Positions 27,801 through 39,800 of a stretch of DNA of 64,000 nucleotides are shown piece by piece; the first letter of the stretch is position 1, and every line of letters begins with the position of its first letter. The position numbers and the translations under genes are program-made. Source of the DNA: Tubulanus polymorphus (taxonomy: Eukaryota > Nemertea > Palaeonemertea > Tubulaniformes > Tubulanidae); contig NC_134028.1 of assembly GCF_964204645.1 (NCBI RefSeq), forward strand, positions 18,014,153 through 18,078,152. Direction: 5' to 3'. The notes beneath the pieces are model-generated. The model searched no databases and was not told the DNA's origin. It worked only from the letters and a program-made list of their open reading frames with translations.

Positions 27801-30800
27801 AAACCTCTCCCAATGTATGGCTGCGGAAGCTAAAACAGCGGGGTGTAGTATTAGATCGTTTTAAATCCTGGAATTTACCATTACAATATTCAGACCTCGA
27901 CCTATACCTATAGTTTGCTGCTTAGTATTTTCAGGTCACAAGAAATTACAATTTATTACAAATTCTGTCAAACAGAAAACACAGCGCTCATCTTCTGCTA
28001 CGACGATTATTCAGCCTGTTATCATACCAAACATGCACGCGCTAAGCAGCGTTCAACAGCACCATATAGTAGTCCGTATGAGCGTGTTTGTGTGTGCACT
28101 CCCGCGCACGTGGAGGCCTTGTGTAGTGAATGGTTGCTTCACTTCAATCTGAATCAAAACAATCACCGGGTATCAAAATGAAACAATACCTATGGCGATA
28201 TGTGAAATAATTATATTCTCACCAGCAATGAGCATTTAAAATTTGCACATATACGGCACCTAGTCCAATGAAACGTTCGCCATTAATGGCTTTCCCATAA
28301 TTATTTTAGTAGCGCCGGAATTCCCCGTATATCCCCAAAACAGCCAATCACATTCGCTCGTAGAGACGACGCCCCCCCCAATCGAGGTCATTGCAATTTT
28401 ATACGCAAGAACTAAGAATTTTCCCGGCAAGAACAGTTTTTCGTCGAATTCAAACGAAGTTGACCATGTCATCAAGGGAGGTTCGTCATGTCTTCAATTG
28501 CATCGATTATACGTTATTCAACCCGAGAACCAATCAAAAGAATGCTCACATAAAAAAACATACCTCGATTCTACATGAATCGACTCAATGCTAACCTCAT
28601 ACTGCTGACAAAGGTAAACCAAAAAATGTACTGAAAAGTCTGAAAAATCTGAAAAGTCACTGCAAAATTCATAGAAAATCATAAGCGGGTCACCAAAAAA
28701 TCTGTGTATATCTAATCAATAGGAAGATAGCAACTTGTCCTTTAAATGTGTTTTAAAGATTTTGATGGATGGCAGGGTTAAATGAAGTGATAAATTACTC
28801 CAAATTTTGGGTCCATTCATTTCTATAGAAGATTTTTTAAGTATGATTTAAACTGTTCATATATGTAATATTTCTGTTGCTACACAATCCAGTACGTCGC
28901 ATATTCATAAATGGAGGGAATTAATTTTTGAAAACATCAGGTAGTTTGTTATTCGTATAAAGATACATAAACTGTCCACTTTGCCAAAAATTGATGTCAT
29001 TTAATTCTAAGATTTTGTTATCTTTGAATATGGGGGAGATATGGGCTAATTAAGCTAAAAACTTTTTGACATTGCTTTACCCAAAAGCGACAATGATCTT
29101 GTCAACAAGTGATTATTTTCCGATTTTTGTAAGGGACCCTCTTGTTACCGGATTGAATCTGAGATGTTTGAGTCCTGTGTGTGCCAGATAATTTGCATGT
29201 TACTGAAAACAACTCATTAGATCCTCCTAACTTCCAAACTATTGTATATAGGGCATTGAAACTTCACCAAGCAGTAATTTAAAGTCAAAGTAAGAACTAC
29301 TACTCAACCCGCTGCGAGGCGCTTGTGACATAAAATCAAACTTTATATTGCGAGATAGGTTGCGCTGTCGACTACAGTCGCCTACGGCAGTTCCCCAGTG
29401 TGTCGACTACAGTCGCCTGCAGCAAGTTAAGGGTTAAGAGGACTAGCAAGAGGTTTTAGTTAATATAACTAAACTTGGTGATCCCTAAAGGTTCCATCGA
29501 ATGTAGAAATAAGATATGTGTGTTTGAAAGTAAATTTCTGCTGATAAGAACTGGGTAAACTCAATTCCATGATAATGACCACACCAAATCATTATCTTCA
29601 TATTACCTAACATTATTTACCCTTAAAATAAATAAAACACCATGTAATATTGGTAATTTACACCTGATTGGTTGGAATGCTTACCTTAACTTGTAATGGT
29701 GGATTCGGCAATGATTCTTGTTCGCGTATGAATCCCACATATTTAGGTATTTCACATTGTGGAGTATTGTCGTTAGCATCAAGTATATTGATCACTAATG
29801 GTTTTGATACAGTCTGTCCGGTGCCCGAATGATCAGTTGCCACAAAATTCAGCAAATAAGTTCTAGTTTGTTCATAATCAATGCAGTTACCAGACCCAGG
29901 TGTTGGGCAGTTAGCAACAGTTATCAAGCCAGATATTGTGTTTACGTGGAACCTAAAATAAATAGAGAATAAGTATACCACTGGGAATAGCAAATCGTAC
30001 TTTATTCCAGCAAGGAATGAAGAAGCCTGAATTTACATGTCTATTAAGATGTTGTATTATTCGTGTATTATTAATCATATGAGGACAAAAAGCGGATGTA
30101 ACGTATGGACCACTAAAGGACTTGGCAATCAATCTAGTACAGCCAAGAAGTTTACAATATTTCATGTTGATCACTGGGCGTAAATGACCTAGGTTAGGCT
30201 TAGTGCAATCACAACTGGACAGATGACCACTAAATGCTGAAAGGGAGCATCTCAAAATTTCAATAGTTCCGTCAATTAGAATAACTGTCTAATTGGTTTT
30301 AAATCCCCCACCCCCCTTTGATTCGACACATGCCAAAGTTCGAACTATTGATTTTCTAATGAGAGACCACACACAAAGATAAAACATTCTCACGAGTGTA
30401 TTTCGATCATAACTTAATTGAAAAATAAATTAGCAAAATTACAAGTGGAAAACCTATTAAACTCTAATAGACTTTATAAACAAAATCAAATATATCTAAA
30501 ATACCAACAGACGGTTAAATCTACTGCTTGTAACATATATATTCGAACCTGCAATTCAATTCAATGTTATCTTTATTGCACCAGAATAAATTGATAGTTC
30601 AGCAGTCGTGATGAATCCGTGGGAGGCCTTAATCCCCCGACCCCTTCAGCAAGTTATTCTTATTGAAGTAACAATCCAAATTTTGAGATGCTCCCTAAAA
30701 TGATTTGGACTGCAATTTAGACATTTTTGCAATTCGAAAATTTATGAAAATTTCAAGGAACAATATCAACACATTATCGGCATCATCGAGATAAAGTATT

Positions 30801-33800
30801 CAAGATACTATTCTGTAAGATGATTTATGAAACCGCACCAAAAATGGCGGCGCTAAGGAAGAAATTGAGTCATGTGGCTTGTGGCGGCGCCACCATACGG
30901 TACGGAGTACTCCAAAAAATGTTTAGCGGTATAGTTCCCAAACTAAGGTAACTTCTAAAATGTGCCCAACGTAATGTATCCTGAAGGAAATATACCATAC
31001 GTTTACATCGTGGCGTAGTCTCTTTCAAGCACTGTTTGACTATTGCAAAAAGCCCAAGTTTATGATGCGCTATCAGTAAGATTATCGCTCTTGGTTGGAT
31101 AAGCCAAAAGTATCTTCCAGTCAAGACTTTTTTTCAGTATTGTATATATAAAAGAAATGAAAACTTAGTTACCGATGATATAGTTTGTAAGGACTTTTTG
31201 TCAATATATAACAAATGATGAAAGAATTCCACTTAACAATGCTCTTACAAATGGCAACTTAAATGAGGATGATATCTTGGACGCACTTTCGAGCCAAAGT
31301 TGCAAGTCCCATCCAAACCCTGGAAACCTACATCAAATTGTTGTTGAATTGGGCTGCAAAGAACTACTACATGAGCCGAGCTTTATCAAAGATTGCTTTG
31401 TTGAAGCATGGAATCATTGTAGGTTTGATGTCGAAACTGAGCTGAATAGTATTAACCAACTGTTACAAATCACAACAGAAAATGTCATAAATATCTTCGA
31501 TGTGCCATTACAACTGCACCTAGGCAGAGGAAGATGTTCTGAAGCATCTCAAACAGTTTATAAAAAGTTTAGACAAAAATCAATTGTCAAGTTTCATGTG
31601 GTATTGTACTGGTTCAGCTGACATGGGTCTGGAAATTGGTAGTTCTTACCACAATATACACGTTCGCTTCACATATTTGCTCACACATGTGGTCGTGTAC
31701 CTGTATTGCCGATACAATACGACAACTACAATCGGAATTAATGGGGATTCAGGTCCGAGGTGTGGGTAATGGATTTCGTTTAAATCCTGCTATAATTCCT
31801 GGCTCACAAACACATATCAATTTCTATGAAAAGGAATTAGCGATATTGTTCCTAATGTAATTTGATGTTACATATCTATTTCGAATATTGATATTTCAAT
31901 TTTCAATTTGTTGCTAGTATATTTGGTGGCAACTCATACATAAATCTGTAAAACTGTACATTAGTAATAATACTGTAGTAGTCCTGATAGTCTAGTAAGA
32001 CTTCAATGATCTGACCTTAGATTTCCTGATGCATACTGATTGTCACGTTTTGGCATTGTTATAGTTTTGGTTTCCAAGTTATGGGCAACATGTCACATCA
32101 AGTAATTCCTTTGCTATGTTTACAATAATATAGATGTTACCAAATTTGTAGACTGCTTTATTCTTTTTTCTCTGTAACATTGATTAATACCTGATCGTGT
32201 TTACTGATTGACTAACACATAGTCCGTAATTCAATAAACTAGATCGTACTCATACTTATACATGTACTTTAATTAATTTGAATTAACAATAAAATTCCTA
32301 ATTTAACCATAAACTTCTAGCTCATAATTTGAAGTCAAATTAGTGTCTATGAATCTAAAAATGCTACATCGAACAAAAACGTTTTAAAGACCCGACTTAA
32401 ACAGAGCGAGGTCATGAATCGATCGAATATGACTCGGTAAAGAGTTCCAGAGGCACGGCGCCAAATGGCCAAAGGATTTGTAGCCAAATGTTTTAAGGCG
32501 ATACGGTGGAACACGTAGTTGATTGCTAGAACTATATCGTAATGATCGAGGTGGATGATACTCTCTAAGAAAGTTGCTGAGGTAGACCGGAGATAATCCA
32601 TGTAAGCATTTGAACACAGTTAACAACACTTTAAATATGATGCGCTCACGAACTGGCAGCAAGTGCAGCGATTTAAGAACCGGAGTAATGTGTTCACGGA
32701 TTATGGTACGGGTAACCATACGTGCTGCCCGATTTTGAATGAGCTGTAATTTTCGAAGCGATGATTCAATGATACCAACTAGACATGCATTACAATAATC
32801 CAAACGATATAGAATCATAGTCTGCCTTAGTAATTTTGCAGCAGATGGAGTCAGCTGACGTCGGACTAACCCAATACCCCAAAGATGGAATGATGCACAA
32901 CGGATTACATTTTTTACATGCGAGTCTATAGACAGCTGAGAGTCGAAGATAACACCGAGATTGCGAATCGGAACAGATGAAATCGGAATGTTATAGCCGG
33001 ATATCTGAATAAACTGGATGTCCAACGAGAGCAGCGTTTGCTGTGTTCCAAACAACAATGCCTCAAACTTGTCCGAATTGCACATGAGCATATTACGATG
33101 AAGTCACTGGTGGACTTTAAGGAGAGTCTGATCCAAACAAACGATTTTACTGCGGACATTTACACCTCTGAGCGCAATGTAGGCTTGCTTGTCATCTGCA
33201 AATCCGTGACGGTGTACTGAGCTATCCAAGAATAGATGAGCAAGGGGTAGAAAGTAAATCAAAATAGGATCGGGCCTAGCGCAGACCCCTGTGGGAAACC
33301 ACAATTTAGTTGTTTAGGGCAGACATGTGGCCATCAACCACAACCCGCTGACAGTGGTTGGCTAAATAAGACTTGAACCACTGGAGAGCAACTACGAGGT
33401 AGATTCGCATGCGTTCGATAAGGATTTCGTGGTTGACGTTATTGAATGCCGCACTGAGGCATTAGAACAAGGAGTGCAGCACCATGCTGATCAACCATAC
33501 ACCGAATATCATTCTGGATGAGGAGCAGCACGGTTTCAGCACTGTGTCCCTCCTTGTACGCGGACTGAAGAAAGTCGTGCAGGTCATTTAGGAGCATGTA
33601 AGACCGGATGATTTCTGTTTTGTGGATTTCTGATCCTATGACTATTCCAGATTCTTACTATACAGTCAAGGTCATTCTGAAAAAAATCAGGTAATAATAA
33701 TTATTGAGAACGTTGGATACACCAATACAATTATACATTGGCCTATTTCTAGATTAAATGGAGAATAAAACCAAAAACTGGCCTGTACCATACTCATGAC

Positions 33801-36800
33801 GCATAACTGTAACAAATTCTTGTTGAGGAAATCACCTGAGTAATAGCCATCATGACTCAGCTGTTTGAATAAATTTATCCTGAAGTTAATTCCTTCTTTT
33901 CATAATATGCCCCAGCAACTTTCTATCCTATGATTCACCGTGCTTTTGCCTTCCAAGTAACTGCATCGCCCTGCACACCTGTTCTCGTGACTTCTCTGGA
34001 GGAAAATTTGGATTTGCTTTACAAATGTGTTTTCAATTCCATCGTCTCTTCTTACACTTTGAGGGCAGCCTCCTTTCGCTTCAATCACTCCAATAAGATA
34101 TTCTGCAATTAAGCGAGGGTCGTTGTTCGTGTTTTACGCCTCAAGCCATATAATTTGATGCGTAATACAATGCGTGGATACAAATACCGAATGGTTTCAA
34201 TTTGTCATATCCGTCTATATGCCAGAGAGCATTAGTCCAGAACAAGTATACATGCATCGGTGTAGTCTGTGTTTTTCCTTTCTCAACACCCTCTAAGTCT
34301 AGTAGCAGAAGCAATAATCTTGCACACCTCTGAGACACCCGTTATCCATTTTGGATGCATTTCAAATGCATCCATCGATGTGTGACTGACCAGATACATT
34401 AATTTGTTCCATTATGAATAATGTGACATCAACGATGTTGGAATAGCTTTTTTGCATCTATATAGCCCTAACTTTGCACCCATTTGATGAATTGTTCGGT
34501 CACTTAGAATGACCTTATCGTGCTTGCTAAGGCAGTATCGTATTTCGGCATTATCTAAACCTGGCTTGAAGAGAGAACGATAAAAATGGTCTTGTTGTGC
34601 CATAGTGTGAATTCTACAACTTAGCGTGTGCACATGTGTTAAAAAGTTGAAATTTCGAGTTTAAGTCAAAATTTCGAGATTAAAAGTTGAAACTTCGACC
34701 TAAAAAAAATTTCCATGTGGCCTTGCTTGCTCTACCGTAGAATAAGCATGCAAAATATCGAGAATTTTTTTTTCAAAATTTATGAATGGAAACGCATACT
34801 TATCTTCAGCGTGAAGTTTTTGGCAGAATTTCTGAGGATCCGTGCTCCAAGTAATTGAAAAAGTGAACATGTCTCCCCTTGACTGAATCAAGAAGTTTTC
34901 ACAAAAATCTGTCTTTTGACATGATCTCCATGAAGCATACATAAACAGATTCACACACGACTGCATCATGATTCATTAATATACATACATGGTAATGGAT
35001 ATTCCGTTCTTATTCAGTTATTCAGCTTATTCAGTTCTGTACTGATATACGCGGCTTATTAAGCGCGGAATGCGATTCCGCGCCCAAAACCCGACCTCAG
35101 TACAGAACTGAGCTGGCCGCGTATTTTCTGTAGTGTGAATGCAGATTTGGCGCTTAGCTAGCCGCGTATTTGCATCCATGTAGTACAATACACTCAACAC
35201 TTATTACACTCCCCTCTATTGGCACACCGGGTGACTACTACACTGGCCTTACTAAGTGCTGAATTGCCGACTCTACGTGTGAATGTAACTGGCTGTGTAA
35301 GCACCGTATATGTAATAAAGTATGTTCACTCACTTTTCTGCGCCATTTCCTATTAAAGAATATTGAATACCAGTCGAACCGAATGTTCCAGAGTCAGCAT
35401 CAACAGCCTGCAAATAACCATCACATTTAATCAATCTAAATTTACAGCAATAGGCCAATAACGAAATTTTTATAATCAAAGATGGCCACCAAATAACCAT
35501 CTTGGATAGTATAATGATCAAGACTTATGTATTGATACATATGTCATCTAGCATTCTCATTTGTAATATTCATGTTCATTTTCAAGTAAATCACATTCAC
35601 AGTCACCCTTACAAAAAATTCACACATGTTATTTGTGTGAAAACCACACATCACATGGGTGAATTGTGTGAAAGACACACAAAACATGTGATCTGTGTCT
35701 TGGAACACATCAAATGTGTGAAAAGCAGGTGATCATATGTGTGATTGAGATGATATTCACACATGTGAGGTGCTCCACAGCACAGATCACATGTGTGACC
35801 GCTGGGATCACACATATCCTAGAATAACACTGTGTGACAACATCAGAAAGTCCAATCTGTGACACGTGTGATTATACACGTGATCACTTCGGCCAAACTA
35901 TTCCCATGTTTGTTCGAAATTCTGAACATCTGCATTTTTGCAAAATATATTTTGTCATAAAATCCATTTTTTGGAATAAGAATATTTCCATAACTGTACT
36001 CATTACAAGATTCATTTTCAGAACAGAAAAACACGAGTGTCCATTCAATCATTGAAAGTTTTTTAAGTTTGTATTTTCATTCGGCTAAATAAATAAAAAG
36101 GTTATTATATGTTTTTGCATTCGCTGTTGAGTTTAGAAAAATAGAAATAATGAAAAACAACTTCGAAAAAATATCAGGTATTTACGGGATTCGAACCGTT
36201 CACAATGGCTAGCGAAGGAATGGAAATGAGCATGCAGGCATGCATGGCGCCATTTGCATTTATTTTGAGGATAGTCGTTGCCATTTTTAATTAATTTTCA
36301 TAGTTAATTTCTTAGTTAGAACAGTCTGGTGTATGAATTCAAGCTCCAAGGCAAGTATTATTTTGTTTCATCAAATATTTATAGTCGACGATGTTCATTG
36401 AATGTACGGTAGTGTAATTGGTAAAATCTGTGGCATATACCGAATCAATATCATCAAATCCAAAACTTTATTACATGATTGATGATACATTGCAAAGTAC
36501 ACATGTCCATGCCTAGATTTTTCAAAGGTTATATAATAAGTCGGCCTAGATTACATCATGAACTCTTTTTAAATCACAATCTGTCCAGTTATGAAAGAGG
36601 CTGGTTTGCATACACTTACTAATGATTTCTTAATAACATTGAAATGATCAGGTTTTGTTTGTATTTATTTGTCTTTCTACATTTAAATTATCACTTAGAA
36701 ATGCAGCTATATTTATTATTATTATTATATTCTTTTTCACACTGGATCTTACTGAAAGGATATAAACAACTGCAACTTACTTTCACTGTCGGTGAAACCA

Positions 36801-39800
36801 TTCGGTATCACAAGTACTACGCTGCATTGACAAATACTGTATATAATAATATAGCTGCAAAGCAGCCATAACGGGTTTTCTGCACAGTTTTAGAATCCTG
36901 TTCAACGGTGGATTTCAACAAAGCATTTGATAAGGCTCAACATCAGCCATTACTCAACCGGCTATTAGGAAACAGTATCAATGATAGGTCGCCCAAATGG
37001 CTCAACAGTTATCTCTGAACGGAAACTTGTAACCAAAATCAACGGAACGCCTCATCTTGGAATGAGACGGTCTAACTAGTGGAGTCACGCAAGGTAGTAT
37101 CCTAAGTCGTCTTCTGTTTAATGTCCTGACAAATGACATACACAGTAATCCAAAACATATCAGACCGAGTAAATTTCCAAAACGACCGTAACACACTGTT
37201 CGACCAAAAAACTTAATGTTCCGACAAAACCACGGGCGACAAAACCAAAATTATGAATTGTTGCGGGTGACAAAACTTAAAATATTGAATTGTCACGGGC
37301 GACAAAACAAAAATAATGAATTGTCGCGGGCGATAAAACCACAATAATGAATTGTCGCGGGCGTTAAAATCAAAATATTGAATTGTTGCAGTGATAAAAC
37401 CAAAATAATGAATTGTCGCGGACGACAAAAACAAAATATTGAATTGCGTCATAATTGGCTGATCAAAAATACCTGTCCCAGGTATAAAACATCCCTCTCT
37501 AAGGAATACCCATCAGCAATTGCAATGAGAAATGGCAAACCAGTAGGAAGCTACAGGACCTAGAATTCTGGCCAAAATTGACATTTTTGGGCACTAAAAA
37601 GGTCATAGGACTGCCATCTTGAGTCAGATCGACCCAATTTTCTTATGCTGATGGGCCTTTGGTAGATTCAAATATGAACGAAAGATCAAGGTAATTGAAA
37701 ACTTCGAAAACTTCGAAAATGTTTAAAAAGTGCTGATTTTGGCAAACAACAATGGCTGCCAGTCGGCCATCTTGAATCTGACAGGGCCAGTTTTTGGGAT
37801 GACAATGTGTGTAGGGTAGATACATGTATAAACCAAATATCAAGACATTACCTTGAAGCGTCTTTAAAACTTCCCAAAATAATTGGATTCCGTCTATGGA
37901 TGGACGGACGGACGAAAAGTGAACACAATAACCCGCTGGGACTAAAGTCCCAAGTGGACTGAAAAAGAATTGTCGTGGGCGACAAAACCAAACTAATGAA
38001 TTGTTGCGGGCAATAAAACCAAAATATTGAATCGTCGCGGGCGACAAAACCAAACTAATGAATTGACGCGGGCGACAGCCCAAAAAAAAAAAATTGTCGC
38101 TGGCGACAAAAACGAAATATAAAACCAAAACAAGAGCCCCAAGGGGCACAATGGCCAGCCTGTCAGATTTGCTTTTTGTAAATGATGTAATCTGTGGGTT
38201 ATATTTATCAATATACACTCCCTGCTCAATATCATTTACATAGTAAAATCGTGTGTTAACACAGACAGCAGGAATGAATGTAATATAGAAATACTAAGTT
38301 ATTGTATCGTTCAACGCCCCTGGTGGCCATATACAAAAACCAATGAGCTTGAAACTCACCAAGATCATAGACCATGTCATGAGCTACAACTTTCCAATCG
38401 ATTGTCATAGCAAAATATGCATAGGTACGAATGTAATATAGAAATACTAAGTTATTGTATTGTTCAACGCCCCCTGGTGGCCATAAACAAAAACCAATGA
38501 GCTTGAAACTCACCTCGATCATAGAACATGAGCTACAACTTTCCAATTGATTATAGTTGCAAAATATGCTTAAGTATCAATTATGATGTGGAAAAACTTT
38601 TTTCCACCTACGAATGAGTACTGATGACTCCAAGATGGCCGCCAAGTGTGTCATAATTGCCTGGTCAAAAATACCCTCTCGGACATAAAAGATCCCTTTC
38701 CAAAGAGTACCCATTACAAATTGCAATGAAACATGGCACACCATTAGAAAGCTACAGTACTCAGAATTCAGGCCAAAATTGACATTTTTGGGAACAAAAA
38801 AGGTCACAGGATGGCCATCTTGAGTCCGATCGACCCAATTTTTCTCATGCCGATGGGCCCTCGGGGGAAACAAATATATATGAATGATCAAGGTTATTGA
38901 TAAAAGTGTCTTCAAAATTTCCCTCGAAAACTTCAAAAATGTGTAAAAAGTGCTGATTTTGGCGAACAACAATGGCTGCCAGTCGGCCATCTTGAATCTT
39001 ACAGGGCCAGTTTTTGGCCTGAAGATGTGTCTAGGGTAGATACACGTATAAACCAAATATCAAGACATTACCTTGAAGCGTCTTCAAAACTTTGGAACTC
39101 TCACGAACTATCTAGATGGTTATCTCTCGACCTCAATAGCTTCAAGACCCATCTCAAAACAACTTTGTTCCATGCAGCATACCATTAACTCTCGGAAAGC
39201 GAATTGTATTTAACATTTTTTTGGCAGAATAAAATTTGATTAAATTTGCAATTCGGGCACATGGCTAATTAGCATATCAAGGTCATACACCCGATTTGGT
39301 AAAACCATTTTTTTCGCGAACCTTGCGCAATTGTCAAGGATGAATTTTCTGTAGAGCAAATAAAAATTCCTCCCAAACACCAAATCAACTAAAGATTTCA
39401 TAGAAATCGATCTTGAAATACAATTTTAAATCTTAAAATAAAACCCGGAAGTAAAACAGTAGACGACCGCGGGTTCACGTGAACCCTGATATCTGTAAAC
39501 GAAATGTTGGTTGTGACAAAATTGTTCAGACGGTTTTAGGTGGTAATAAGTACGGAAACGTAACGACCATGGTCGACTTATTCGATGAAATCAGGCCTAT
39601 CTATGTGATATCCAAATTTTGACTTTTTTATTCTCCAGACCTCCCTGATATAGAAATAAAAAATGTTGGTGGTACGAAAGTGCAATCACAGCGCCGACGG
39701 GGACAGAGCCGTGTCAGAGATCGGCGGAATAAAAATTGAGGTGGACGAACACGAAGAAGTAGGCTATTGCGCTACTTGAATCACGAAAACTCCTGGCGCG

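Noticed and set aside
36186-36198. tRNA gene on the minus strand
   Set aside because: Only a B-box-like motif; the T stem is imperfect and no upstream half was found.
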